This document shows positions 9,245-18,700 of a DNA stretch of 64,000 bases, in pieces. The stretch's first letter is position 1; every line of letters begins with the position of its first letter. Source of the stretch: G942493375 sp942493375 (GTDB lineage Bacteria > Armatimonadota > UBA5829); NCBI GenBank assembly GCA_942493375.1, contig OW818698.1, positions 6,262,001 through 6,326,000 on the forward strand, given 5' to 3'. The position numbers and the translations under genes were made by a program. The notes beneath the pieces were generated by a model. It ran no database searches and was not told where the DNA came from. It saw only the letters and a program-made list of their open reading frames with translations.

Positions 9245-9334
9245 CCGTTCGTCCTGAGCGCAGTCGAAGGGCAGCAGCACCTGGTCACAATAATCCTGTA
9301 AATCCCATAATCCTATTAATCTTGTTCAGACAAC
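9245..9334 (+). repeat. Direct repeat, downstream copy flanking the beta-helix gene
   Basis: This is the second copy of the 7377-7465 repeat, in the same orientation. The two conserved blocks are nearly identical to the first copy and only the middle 13-14 bases differ. Confidence 0.75.
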
Positions 9335-9447
9335 ACCTGTCCCCTATATCGAACACAATGTCCTTCATCAGCAACAATACAACGATGCATAAAAAAATCC
9401 AGAACTAATATCTCAAAAACCGATACAAAATCGCGTTCTTGGCGTCT

Positions 9448-9534
9448 TATAATCATGAGAGTATTTTTTTATGCTGTCTGTAAGCGCACATTGCTTCTGG
9501 TGTAGTTATATTAGAAGCAGTCTAGCGCTTTTTT
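9448..9534 (+). ncRNA. Candidate small RNA with a two-tier terminator stem
   Basis: A TATAAT box at 9448-9453 precedes a short region ending in a strong intrinsic-terminator shape. AAGCGC (9482) pairs with GCGCTT (9525-9530), enclosing a second stem of GCTTCT with AGAAGC, and a T run follows. No good -35 box is visible and no open frame fits. A transcript from about 9460 to 9534 is inferred. It could instead be only a terminator for upstream transcription. Confidence 0.35.
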
Positions 9535-9944
9535 GTTTGTCGCAATAATGACCAACAAATCATCATTCGTCGCGACAAAGACTCTGGTGGTTAAATAATA
9601 ATGGCCGAAAAATCGGTGTGTTTTGGTGAATTACACGCAGTTTCTAGAAAAAAGCAGTATGTTTCAGAAAGAAACAGGTATGTTTTCGTTAGTTACAGCG
9701 TAATACTTGAGCTCAAATCATCCCTGTTGAGATTGGCAAATCCCATGAAAATAAAATTTCCGAACGAACTACCTGTCAAATTGTGTGTAACCATTGTCTT
9801 CTGTGACAGATCGAGTGATGGGGGAAGAGGAGAAAAAGTAGTTTCGTAAAGAATGCAAAAACGAACTATTCCACGCTCAGAGCCTTGAAAATTGAGCTCG
9901 ATTCGTTCTCCATAAAACCCGAATGGAAAACCGAAACGAACTAA
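9535..9944. other. Intergenic stretch with no supported gene
   Basis: A frame of 82 codons (9601-9849, plus) has no ribosome site, no recognisable motif and mixed composition, so I do not call it. Short motifs recur loosely: CGAACTA-like words near 9773, 9860 and 9937, and the opposite-strand form near 9687. I see no clear function. Confidence 0.4.
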
Positions 9945-9974
9945 AAAGGACAGGACCTGAGAGCCCTGTCCTTT
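9945..9974 (-). terminator. Intrinsic terminator of the sigma/anti-sigma operon
   Basis: Read on the minus strand, AAAGGACAGG and CCTGTCCTTT form a perfect 10-bp stem followed by further T residues. It sits about 30 bases after the stop of the last gene of the operon. Confidence 0.8.
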
Positions 9975-10002
9975 GCGTCTTATTGGTATTGTTATTTAAT
10001 GA

Positions 10003-11295
10003 CTACTTGTCAGAGTAGATAAATGTCCAGGGTTTACCACCGGCGCCCGGGGTGCCTCCGGCGAACTCACCGTCGGGGTCGTATGCGGTGACTTCCAGAA
10101 TGTATTTTGTCCCTGCGACTAGTTTGTCGGCTCTGATTGCTGCCTTGGAGTCCTTTGTGCGGACCTGGGGGGCGACTTCGGCGCCGTCTAGTGATTTTAC
10201 ACTCACCCTGTACTCCGCTACTCCGTCCAGCGCTGCCCAGGAGCACTCTATCTCGCCATTTACTGCAGTAGCTGTCTCTCCGGATGCCGGAATGACTCCG
10301 CTGAGTATTCTACCCAGTGCCAATGGCTTAAGCTTGAATACCTGATTGCCGCTCACAGCAGCTACTTCCGTAGCCCTGTTGAACCAGTCCGGGTTATCGC
10401 CGGTGTAAACATAACCGGCATACTCACCGTCAGGCAGATTAGATATAGTAAACTTGCCTTCAGCATCGGTGGTCGCTCTTGCGCCTTCGATCTCCATGAG
10501 GTCCTTATCAACCGCTCTCACTTTTACACCGGAGACCGGCTTGTTGCTGAACAGCACAATTCCCTGCAGTGTATTACCGATAGTTATCTTAGGCTGAGCT
10601 GCTGTTGTGTTGTTCTGAGGGACCGTGTCAGTCACCACAAACGCAACTGGTCGATAGGAGCAGTCATACTCATGTCCAAGTGACTTCGACACGAAAGATA
10701 AAGGCACCATAAACTTCCCGTCTCTCATATAAGTAGATATCGGGAGCTTGACTGCCAGCGAATTGACCATCGCAGTATCCTGGTTTTTCTTAAATGTCAG
10801 TTTGACATTCTTTCCAGCCAGAGACATCTGCCCACCGGCTTCGGCAGTTATAGAGCCCCATCCAAGTTTTTCGAGGTCTCTTAACCAGATCATGACCTGC
10901 TGCCCGCGGATAAGCTCGATAGCTCCGGCATTCATAACCTTACCGTCAACAACCAGAATGACATCGCTGACGATGTCCCCGGGTGCTATCACCTGTGAGT
11001 CTGTCTTGACGACAGGTGGCGTGGTAACCGGAGGTGTCTTAACAGTTGGTGTTGTGGGTTTTGTGACAGGCCGAATGCGGACAGGTGATGTGTTCCTGAT
11101 CCTTACAGAAGGTCTCACCGACGCGCGCGGAGACTTAGGAGTGACTTTGACAGTCGAATCCTGCTGGGCTATTACACATGAACCTGCAGAAATAAGCCCG
11201 GCAGCCACGATGCCGGTTATGATACTAATTGCTGGGTTGAGGCTCCGTCTTTTCCATGTTGTTGAGAGTAGTAGGTTCCGGGAGCTTATTCTCAT
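10003..11295 (-). CDS. Secreted protein with copper-amine-oxidase-N-like, carboxypeptidase-regulatory-like and Fn3-like domains
   Basis: The 430-residue product has a long positively charged N-terminus and a hydrophobic signal segment at about 24-43 (SIITGIVAAGLISAGSCVIA). Next come a Pro/Thr/Val-rich linker, a copper-amine-oxidase-N-terminus-like domain (about 100-225, ending FMVPLSFVSKSLGHEYD), a carboxypeptidase-regulatory-like beta-sandwich (ITIGNTLQGIVLFSNKPV onward) and a C-terminal Fn3-like domain. It is probably a cell-surface or periplasmic binding protein; no catalytic motif is seen. The ATG at 11295 has GGAGG eight bases upstream and lies inside the preceding anti-sigma gene, giving a 71-base overlap in another frame. 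It is last in the operon, so it may be a target or partner of the sigma system. Confidence 0.7.
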   Translation of the reverse strand: MRISSRNLLLSTTWKRRSLNPAISIITGIVAAGLISAGSCVIAQQDSTVKVTPKSPRASVRPSVRIRNTSPVRIRPVTKPTTPTVKTPPVTTPPVVKTDSQVIAPGDIVSDVILVVDGKVMNAGAIELIRGQQVMIWLRDLEKLGWGSITAEAGGQMSLAGKNVKLTFKKNQDTAMVNSLAVKLPISTYMRDGKFMVPLSFVSKSLGHEYDCSYRPVAFVVTDTVPQNNTTAAQPKITIGNTLQGIVLFSNKPVSGVKVRAVDKDLMEIEGARATTDAEGKFTISNLPDGEYAGYVYTGDNPDWFNRATEVAAVSGNQVFKLKPLALGRILSGVIPASGETATAVNGEIECSWAALDGVAEYRVSVKSLDGAEVAPQVRTKDSKAAIRADKLVAGTKYILEVTAYDPDGEFAGGTPGAGGKPWTFIYSDK

Positions 11296-11968
11296 CTGGT
11301 ATGACCTCCGAATTATTCGCATCGGGTTCGGATGTCAGTGGGAGCGGTTCGTCGAGAATAATCACCCTATGGCGCCTGTTCGAGTCGCCCTGTCTGGTTG
11401 TTGCCAGTCCAACCGAACTCATGTCCCTGGTTGCATTAGTCAGGTACCGGAAATAGTCCGATGCTGTAGGTGATACCGTTCCACTGTTATCCGTATTCGA
11501 TGTAGCTGCTGTCTTTTCAGCTTTATTCGGCACAGTGGTCGTGTTTTCCTTCTTATGCCCGACTCTTTGGTTGGACTTCTCCGGCATTGTTATGGCAGGT
11601 AAGGGTGCCAGGACAGTCTGATTCTCATTCGTATTCTGCCCGACACCTATCCAGCGGCCGAATGCAAATCCCAATGCCAGGAAGAGCAGCATAGAGAAAG
11701 CCGGCACCAATCTGCGAATAGTAGACTGCCTTGGTTTGCTGCAATCACTCACTGCACCTTTTACATACCACTTGATCCGGCTGATCTCATCCTCGGAAAG
11801 CTCGGGGATTGTGTCATTCATTAGTGTGCTGACAGCCATCCGCTCATTCAGGTCTTCCCGACACTTAGAGCACTGCTCTGTGTGTGTCCGGACAATTCTG
11901 GCCTCTTCAGCGCTGGCATCTCCAAATACATATGGGCCCATCAGGCTCTTGGCTTTACTACAGATCAT
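11225..11968 (-). CDS. Membrane anti-sigma factor with zinc-binding N-terminus
   Basis: This 247-residue protein would hold the adjacent ECF sigma factor inactive at the membrane. The N-terminal domain shows the zinc anti-sigma motif H29-x3-C33-x2-C36, with C3 as a possible fourth ligand. One transmembrane segment lies at about 90-108 (AFSMLLFLALGFAFGRWIG). The remaining 135 or so residues, presumably periplasmic, are Thr/Asn/Pro-rich and low in complexity, without a recognisable sensor fold. Its start overlaps the sigma stop as ATGA, typical of translational coupling. Its 3' end overlaps the next gene by 71 bases. Confidence 0.88.
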   Translation of the reverse strand: MICSKAKSLMGPYVFGDASAEEARIVRTHTEQCSKCREDLNERMAVSTLMNDTIPELSEDEISRIKWYVKGAVSDCSKPRQSTIRRLVPAFSMLLFLALGFAFGRWIGVGQNTNENQTVLAPLPAITMPEKSNQRVGHKKENTTTVPNKAEKTAATSNTDNSGTVSPTASDYFRYLTNATRDMSSVGLATTRQGDSNRRHRVIILDEPLPLTSEPDANNSEVIPDENKLPEPTTLNNMEKTEPQPSN

Positions 11969-12540
11969 TTCCTGTCCACCTCCGTGGTCAGTGGGAAGAT
12001 TATCCCCTTGAGAGACAACCGCAAGTTAGCTGTTGCGCGGGACTGGTGAGCTTTTACAGCCCCTACTGAGCACTCCAGTGCATCTGCGATCTCTGTGATA
12101 GACATCAATCGATAGTGTCTCAGCACAAACACTATTCTCTGCTTTTCAGGTAGATGGTCAACTGCCGTGCGTATTATACGGCTCTGGTCCATCCGCAATG
12201 TGATCTCTTCAGGCTGGTCAACATCCGGTCCCTGGAGTCTGTCCCAGTCCTCATCAGTCAATTCTGATGGTGCATTCTTATGTCGGCGACGGCGGTCTAT
12301 GCAGTGGTTCAAGCAGACTCTATATAGCCAGGCGCTGAGATTGTCAGTAGGAGACATCCCGGGCAGCGTCTTGTGGAGTCTTATGAAGACCTCCTGCACA
12401 GCATCGACTGCATCTTCCCGATTGTGCATAACACCCCAGGCCAGAGCAAAAACCTTGTTGGCGTGCAGGGACATCAGGCGGTCAAACGCCTCACTTTCCC
12501 CCCTCTGGAACCTGGAAATCAGGACTTCGTCATTCGGCAT
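11965..12540 (-). CDS. RNA polymerase ECF-type sigma-70 factor
   Basis: This 191-residue ECF sigma factor has region 2 at about 20-90, including the NREDAVDAVQEVFIRLHKTL stretch that binds core and the -10 element. Region 4 at about 128-175 holds LPEKQRIVFVLRHYRLMSIT and a helix-turn-helix ending VGAVKAHQSRATANLR. The length and layout are normal for the family. It is first in a three-gene operon with its anti-sigma (ATGA overlap) and a secreted protein. Such systems usually regulate themselves, but I could not identify a matching promoter motif upstream. The stimulus is unknown. Confidence 0.93.
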   Translation of the reverse strand: MPNDEVLISRFQRGESEAFDRLMSLHANKVFALAWGVMHNREDAVDAVQEVFIRLHKTLPGMSPTDNLSAWLYRVCLNHCIDRRRRHKNAPSELTDEDWDRLQGPDVDQPEEITLRMDQSRIIRTAVDHLPEKQRIVFVLRHYRLMSITEIADALECSVGAVKAHQSRATANLRLSLKGIIFPLTTEVDRK

Positions 12541-12702
12541 AATCGACGTGCTATATTCCTTTTTAAGTGATGTACAACATCATCTCGTTCGTGCTATATA
12601 TAATAACGCTATCCAGCATGAAAAGTTACGTGGGTATTTAATAATATCTCAGGATGAGGTGGTGGAGCTGCGGAGAAACCTTGTCATTCTTAACGCTAAC
12701 TT

Positions 12703-12787
12703 TGTCATTCTGAACGCAGTGAAGAATCTGCTGTTCCGGATACCTCACATACCCATAACAGCAGATTCTTCGTTCCTCAGAATGACA
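12703..12787. repeat. Imperfect inverted repeat of the GTCATTCTGA type
   Basis: TGTCATTCTGAACGCAGTGA plus AGAATCTGCTGTT pairs with AACAGCAGATTCT plus TCGTTCCTCAGAATGACA, with about 20 bases between the arms. A relative lies at 46923-47002, and pieces lie at about 30515-30566. The gap 12541-12841 holds this, a shorter unit and no gene. Confidence 0.65.
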
Positions 12788-12789
12788 CT

Positions 12790-12814
12790 GGGGACGGCAG
12801 GCTGGAAGCCTGCA
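12790..12814. repeat. Short dispersed repeat, GGCTGGAAGCC type
   Basis: GGGGACGGCAGGCTGGAAGC plus CTGCA occurs here and again at 46873-46897. It contains a small hairpin (GCAGGCT with AGCCTGC). In both places it sits beside a GTCAT-type inverted repeat. Confidence 0.6.
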
Positions 12815-12841
12815 CCACAATTCAGCCTGTAAATACTGGAC

Positions 12842-14212
12842 TCAGTTATTTAAGCTGGTAAGAGGGGCTGGGATTCGGCCTCCCATTCTTACGAAGTCGG
12901 GTGATGCCGGACACTGGATCTGCATTATGGGGCTTTCTCCGAACAGGCCTCCGAATACCGCTCTGTCTCCAACACTCTTTCCTGGGACTGGAATAAGCCG
13001 CACGGAAGTAGTCTTGCGGTTGATGACTCCAATAGCGAGTTCGTCCATTGCGATACCTGTCAGTGTCTCAGCTGTAGTGTCACCGGGCAGGACTATCATA
13101 TCCAGTCCTACAGAGCAGACACTTGTCATAGCTTCCAGCTTTTCGAGAGAGAGGCTGCCATTTTCTACTGCTTTGGCCAGTGTTGAGTCTTCGGCAACCG
13201 GTATAAAGGCACCGGAGAGACCTCCGACCGATGAGGATGCAAATGCTCCACCTTTTTTGACGGCGTCATTCAGCATCGCAAGTGCAGCGGTAGTGCCAGG
13301 ACCTCCGATGGCGCTGATGCCCATGGCTTCAAAAATCTCTCCCACACTGTCACCAATAGCCGGGGTGGGGGCCAGCGAGAGGTCAACAATTCCAAACTGC
13401 GCGCCGATGGCTTGTGCTACTTCGCGTCCGATGAGTTCTCCACATCTGGTGACTCTGAAAGCGGTGCTCTTGATCTCTTCAGCAACGCTGCCAAGGTCGC
13501 AGGATGCATTTCTCGCTCTAAGGCGTTCAATGGCTCTCTTGACCACACCAGGGCCACTGACGCCGATGTTGATTACTGTCTCAGGTTCGCCGATGCCTTT
13601 GTAGGCGCCAGCCATAAATGGGTTGTCTTCAGGCATGTTGGCGAACACACTCAGCTTTGCGCATCCGAATCCGTCAGCATGTGCAGTCCTTTGTGCGGTA
13701 TCCAGCCATATCTGGCCAAGCAGCAGGAGGGCGTCTACGTTAATACCAGCTTTGGTGCTGGCAGCGTTGACTGATGCACACACCCTGCTGGTCTCGGATA
13801 GGACAACCGGCAGCGTCTCAATAAGAGCCTTATCAGCATTTGTCATGCCTTTTTGGACTAGAGCAGAGTATCCGCCGATGATATCCATACCGGCTTCTCC
13901 AGCAGCTTCATCCATAACATGGGCAAACTTTATAAAGTCATCAATACCGTGTCCAGCCAGCACGTTTGCAATAGGACTCACTGCTATACGCTTGTTGATG
14001 ATAGGTATGCCATATCTTCTTGATATCTGTCTGCAGGCTTCAAGCAGGGGGACACCGTGACGGATGATCTTCTCGCGAGCCATACTGCAGACTTTATCTA
14101 TGTTTCTGTCGGTGCAGTCGAATAAGTCAAGGCCCATTGTAACTGCTCTAACATCCAGGTGCTCGTTCTGGAGCATCTCAATAGTCTGGAGGATATCGTC
14201 CTGTCCAATCAT
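12842..14212 (-). CDS. UPF0210/DUF711 (PFL-like) family protein
   Basis: This 456-residue protein matches the UPF0210 family from its N-terminus (ILQTIEMLQNEHLDVRAVTM) through Gly-rich segments such as GVSGPGVVKRAIERL and the C-terminal SPIMQIQCPASPDFVRMGG. The length is normal. The family is structurally related to pyruvate formate-lyase-like folds, but its biochemical role is not established, so none is assigned. It overlaps the preceding ACT-domain gene by ATGA. Genes of this family are commonly paired with a small ACT-domain protein, so the pair probably acts together. Confidence 0.88.
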   Translation of the reverse strand: MIGQDDILQTIEMLQNEHLDVRAVTMGLDLFDCTDRNIDKVCSMAREKIIRHGVPLLEACRQISRRYGIPIINKRIAVSPIANVLAGHGIDDFIKFAHVMDEAAGEAGMDIIGGYSALVQKGMTNADKALIETLPVVLSETSRVCASVNAASTKAGINVDALLLLGQIWLDTAQRTAHADGFGCAKLSVFANMPEDNPFMAGAYKGIGEPETVINIGVSGPGVVKRAIERLRARNASCDLGSVAEEIKSTAFRVTRCGELIGREVAQAIGAQFGIVDLSLAPTPAIGDSVGEIFEAMGISAIGGPGTTAALAMLNDAVKKGGAFASSSVGGLSGAFIPVAEDSTLAKAVENGSLSLEKLEAMTSVCSVGLDMIVLPGDTTAETLTGIAMDELAIGVINRKTTSVRLIPVPGKSVGDRAVFGGLFGESPIMQIQCPASPDFVRMGGRIPAPLTSLNN

Positions 14213-14793
14213 CTTGACACCTGCCCTGCTGAACTACCAAGCTGATTAACAGGGGCTACATCGCTGGTCGCTCTAAAAATATTCTCGTGCTGGAAATGCA
14301 CCAGGAATCCCATATCCTTGCCCATCTCTTCCAGGCTGGTCTGAACTGATTCGACATCGGTACCGATAGGTACAGAGACATGGGCCAGCATCAGGAACCG
14401 GTCGTGTGTAACATACGCATAAAGGTCATCTATGTTTGTCCCGTGCCCAGCCAGCACATCAGCAGCTTCTGCTATGACTCCGGCTTTGTCATTCCCGGTG
14501 ATACTGAGCATATATCTTTCGCATTCTGTATCAGTGGGTACGTGTGTCTCGACAAAAGGCCTGACATTGACTTCAAACTCTCCGACATCACCGGAACGTT
14601 CAACTGCCTGACGGATTGCAAGCTGGGGGGTATCGTCCGGCATCTGGACAGAGAATATCAGGGTGAAATACCCACGCATGACCGTCTGGCTGACATTGGT
14701 AATGTTGCCTCCGGAGTTTGAAAGAGCCCGACTCACATCGCGAATAATGCCGACTCTATCGATAGCCATAACCGTTACTACGTAATTTATCAA
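14209..14793 (-). CDS. ACT-domain protein with two ACT modules
   Basis: The 194-residue product has an ACT domain at about 1-75 (VVTVMAIDRVGIIRDVSRAL) and a second at about 92-170 (MLSITGNDKAGVIAEAADVL). This resembles GcvR-like double-ACT proteins rather than the roughly 90-residue single-ACT partner often seen beside UPF0210. ACT domains bind small ligands, often amino acids. The start is a TTG at 14793 with AAGGA about nine bases upstream; an ATG at 14769 would cut into the first strand. The stop overlaps the UPF0210 start. A regulatory role for the partner is inferred. Confidence 0.8.
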   Translation of the reverse strand: MINYVVTVMAIDRVGIIRDVSRALSNSGGNITNVSQTVMRGYFTLIFSVQMPDDTPQLAIRQAVERSGDVGEFEVNVRPFVETHVPTDTECERYMLSITGNDKAGVIAEAADVLAGHGTNIDDLYAYVTHDRFLMLAHVSVPIGTDVESVQTSLEEMGKDMGFLVHFQHENIFRATSDVAPVNQLGSSAGQVSR

Positions 14794-14954
14794 ATTATTA
14801 TATCCTTATATAGCTTAATACGTGGTAGAAATACGTAAAGCATCTTGTTAAATATCAGCTTATGTATCGGTGACTCACGTTTTACCGACTCGCTTATTAT
14901 ATCACGCGAGTATGCGAATCAAAAAACACCGGTTGTCGTTGGAGGTAGTGAAAA

Positions 14955-15602
14955 GTGAGACATATAAGGATATATCTATGCATAGTCCTGGTCGTATTAA
15001 TGGCAGTTCCGGCGTATGCATGCTATACCGGAATGAATTTGATCCCGACTGTCGACATGGTAGGACAAAGAACACTGCGCCTGGACTTACAGATTGAAGG
15101 CAAGACTGATGGTCTCCAGGCTGATACCTGGATACTAAACAGCCAATATGGTATATCGGATCAGCTGGAGTTTGGTATAGACCATGATTTCAGTGACGGA
15201 GCCAGCCCGCGCAATATGCTGAACGTCAAATACCTGATTCCTGCTTCCAATACATTGAAAATGCCGATATCGTTAGGTGTCTGTAATATAGCAGACAGTA
15301 CCAAAGCTGATCTATATGCTGTGACAGCATACCAGGCAGATTTTGCCAGGCTTCACTTTGGTTACGGTAGATTGGACAGTGAAGATGAGTGGTTCGTCGG
15401 GGCGGATAAGACAATAAGTGGTTATACATTGATGGCTGAGTATATGCATGGCCAGCCAAACTCGCTGACACTGGGTGCCTCATATAACCTCAGTCCATAC
15501 GTTTCGCTCTCAGCAAGTTATGAGCACCCGAACGACGACAGCAGCGACAGGTTCATTATGTATTTTGGATACTCGTTGCTTATCGGTGGTAAGTCCGAGT
15601 AG
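14955..15602 (+). CDS. Small exported beta-rich protein of unknown function
   Basis: This 215-residue protein begins with a signal peptide (YLCIVLVVLMAVPAYA, cleavage near residue 22). The mature part has alternating strands ending in aromatic residues (QYGISDQLEFGIDHDFSDGA, FARLHFGYGRL, YTLMAEYMHGQ, YVSLSASYEHP) and ends in a strand reading RFIMYFGYSLLIGG. This pattern suggests a small outer-membrane beta-barrel of about 8-10 strands. The GTG start at 14955 has GGAGG eight bases upstream. It is monocistronic and convergent with the efflux operon. No family name is offered. Confidence 0.6.
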   Translation: MRHIRIYLCIVLVVLMAVPAYACYTGMNLIPTVDMVGQRTLRLDLQIEGKTDGLQADTWILNSQYGISDQLEFGIDHDFSDGASPRNMLNVKYLIPASNTLKMPISLGVCNIADSTKADLYAVTAYQADFARLHFGYGRLDSEDEWFVGADKTISGYTLMAEYMHGQPNSLTLGASYNLSPYVSLSASYEHPNDDSSDRFIMYFGYSLLIGGKSE

Positions 15603-15660
15603 AGATACTACACCAAGACCAGTGCTTGTTCAAGGATGGACAAGACTACCTGGTATAAAC

Positions 15661-15695
15661 ATAGACTCCCAGTTCATGGATGAACCGGGAGTCTA
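15661..15695. terminator. Bidirectional terminator between convergent genes
   Basis: ATAGACTCCCAGTTCAT and ATGAACCGGGAGTCTAT form a 17-bp stem with one mismatch. It lies between the plus-strand gene ending at 15602 and the minus-strand efflux gene ending at 15702. Confidence 0.75.
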
Positions 15696-15701
15696 TATGC
15701 T

Positions 15702-18700
15702 TTATGACAGACTCTTGCTGGATGGTTGGAGGCTCTCTTCTATTTGGTGATCTGGTCTCTTTTTACCGTTACCACCGCTCCATCGATCCAGATGTTTTCG
15801 GGCATGGGCCTTAGTATGCTCAAGCGCCATATATACTGCCGGCAAGACAAGCAGTGTGAAGAGTGTTGATGTTACAAGGCCACCAACCATGACTATTGCC
15901 AGAGGCTTTTCGATTTCTGCGCCAACGCCTCCGCTGAGAAGAATGGGCAGTAGTCCGAGAGCTGCGCAGGATGCGGTCATTAGTTTTGGCCTCAACCTTT
16001 GAACACTTGCAAGCCGAATCGCTTGTTCTCTGGTATATCCTTCGGCGATGAAGTCACTGGTCTGGGTAAGTAGAACCAGACTGTTTTGGACTGCAATACC
16101 AAACAGTGCTATAAACCCTACTGCTGATGATACATTCAGACTCTCACCGGCAATGAGCAATGATGCAACGCCTCCGATGAAAGCACTTGGGACAGTGGCC
16201 AGGATTATACCAGCATGGCTTGCTGAGTTGAGCGCCAGAAAGAGAAGCATAAACACTACTGCCAATGCTATCACTGTTGCCAGCATTAGCGATTTCATTG
16301 CCCTCTGCTGGTTCTGGAATTGTCCGCCAAATACTACATAGTAATCAGCCGGAAGCTCAATGCTCTTGAGATCCTGTTTGATATCGGTAACTACACTTCC
16401 GAGGTCTCGTCCCTGTATGCTTGCATCTATGCTGAAGCGTCGGTTCATTGCTTCACGCATTATTACATTGGGCCCTTCAGAGAGTGTTACACTTGCTACC
16501 TGTGAGAGTGGAATCTGGCCACCAGACGGCATATCCACCATCAGATTTTTGATAGAGTCGATATCTCCACGCATCTCATCAGGGAACCTTACAAATACAC
16601 CATAGCTGCGCTGGTTCTTCCAGACTTGTGTGAGTTCCTCTCCGCCGATAGCCAGCCTGACAATCTCGGAGACCTGTCCTACGGATACACCATATCTGGC
16701 TGCTGCCTGCCGGTCGATTTGTATTTGAACTTGTGGTATACCGGCTGTCTGGTCCATCTTTACATCTGCTACTCCACGAGTCTTTAGCATGATCTCTTCG
16801 ATCTGTTTGCCTTTTTGTGCAAGCACCTGAATGTCAGGGCCGAATAACTTGACCTGCAGTGGAGCAGGAGTGCCTTCCAAACTTTCGTTAATCTTGTTTT
16901 GTAATGGTTGAGTAAATGCTGTTGCGACGCCCGGAATGCGTTCGATTTGCTCCCTGATCTCAGAGAGTATCTGATCAGCCGGTTTAGTGAGTTTATCCCT
17001 CGATTTTAGGTTGACGAACATTTCCCCCGAGTTTACCGGCAGCACGCATCCGATAGCTCTTTCAGAACGGCCATTCCGTCTGATAACCTCCAGGATATTG
17101 GGGTTCTTAATCAATATTTGTTCGATCTGAGTGGTAATGCGGTTATTCTCTTCAAGAGATGTTTCAGCTGGTGTGCTGGTAGAGATAAACCATGAGCCTT
17201 CATCAAGACGGGGCATAAAGTCGCGTCCAAGCATCATCACGCCTAACGCTGTTGGTATCAGCAGTCCAAAAGCTATACCAATAACGATCCATCGATGATG
17301 AAGTGCATATTCCAGAGCTGGAACATAGCCTTTCTTTATCCACTTGACGAACTTTACCTCGCCTTCAGCATCCTCTCCAGCTTTGGGGTGCAGTAGTCGG
17401 TTTGCCAGTATTGGAGTAAACGTGAGGGAGAGAACAAGCGCTACAAGCATTGCCGCAGCAACAGTGATGGCGAGTGGACGGAACAGAAGCCCTTCTATCC
17501 CACCCATCAGGAATAGTGGCAGGAACACAGCAATGATGATCAGCGTAGCGAAAGCGATAGGACGGCCGACCTCAATGGAAGCCTTTCGAGCAACTCTCTC
17601 CTTTGCCTGTGGGTCTTCCATATCTTCGCGGTTCTTGTGGAAGCGGTGGTATATGTTTTCGACCATAATGATAGATGCGTCTACCATTATTCCGACAGCA
17701 ATTGCGAGTCCACCCAGAGACATTGTATTTAGACCAATGCCGAATTGCTGCATGATTATGCCGGCAATCATGACTGAAAGCGGTAAGGAAGCAGCTACAA
17801 TAATGGTGCTTCTGAAGTGACCCAGGAACACCAGCAGTACAACTATGACCAACACAGCGCCAATAAGAATAGCCCTGGTAACACTGGTAAGTGAGTCCTT
17901 AATCAGATGGGTCTGATCATAATATGGGCTGAGACGGACACCTTTGGGCAGTGTCGGTCGCATATCTTCAATGGCTTTTTCTATGCCTTCAACCACTTTG
18001 ACCGTGTCAGCGTTGGGTTGCTTGATGACGAGGGCAACGACGGTCTCCTTGCCATTTTTACTGGCGATACCTCTTCGGATAGCAGTGCTTTCCTCTACAT
18101 CAGCAATATCCCCCAGGAAGAGTGGAACGCCATTGTTTTCGGCAACCATCGTGTCTTTGATATCATCAAGTGATGTGAAACGACCGATACCACGGACGGT
18201 GTATTCGGTAGGGCCGGTGCTTATAAAACCGCCTGCTGCATTTTCATTACCTCCCTTGACAGCATCCTCGATGTCTGCAAGTTTGACTTTATACGTCCGC
18301 AGTTTATATGGGTCGATGGTTACCCTGTACTGCTTCATGCTTCCGCCCATGTTTAATACTTCGGCGACTCCGGGAACTGTCAGCAGATTATAGCGCACCT
18401 GCCATTCTGCGATTTCACGCATCTCTGCAGCCGGTAGATCACCCTCTATTGCTAGTTCATAGACTTCAGCGAGTCTTGTTGTTGCACTACTCAAAGTGGG
18501 CGGTTCTGTCCCTGGAGGAAGCTGTCCGGCTACCTGTGACATACGCTCAGTCACAAATTGACGGGCTCTCCAGAACTCGGTTTCTATGTCGAATTCTACT
18601 ACGACCGATGAGAGTCCCTGTGTGGTCTGGCTCCTGATCCTGCGGACACCAGGGAGCCCGTTCATTGCGGACTCCATTGGCCGGGTGATCATCATCTCTA

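Noticed and set aside
9601..9849. 82-codon open frame on the plus strand
   Set aside because: No ribosome site, no motif, and it sits in an AT-rich gap with no codon bias.
10748..11473. 241-codon open frame on the plus strand
   Set aside because: It is antisense to the secreted-protein and anti-sigma genes, both of which have clear domains.
12167..12832. 221-codon open frame on the plus strand
   Set aside because: It is antisense to the ECF sigma gene and runs into repeat sequence.
12927..13604. 225-codon open frame on the plus strand
   Set aside because: It is antisense to the UPF0210 gene, and its Ser/Pro/Ala-rich sequence is typical of a shadow frame.
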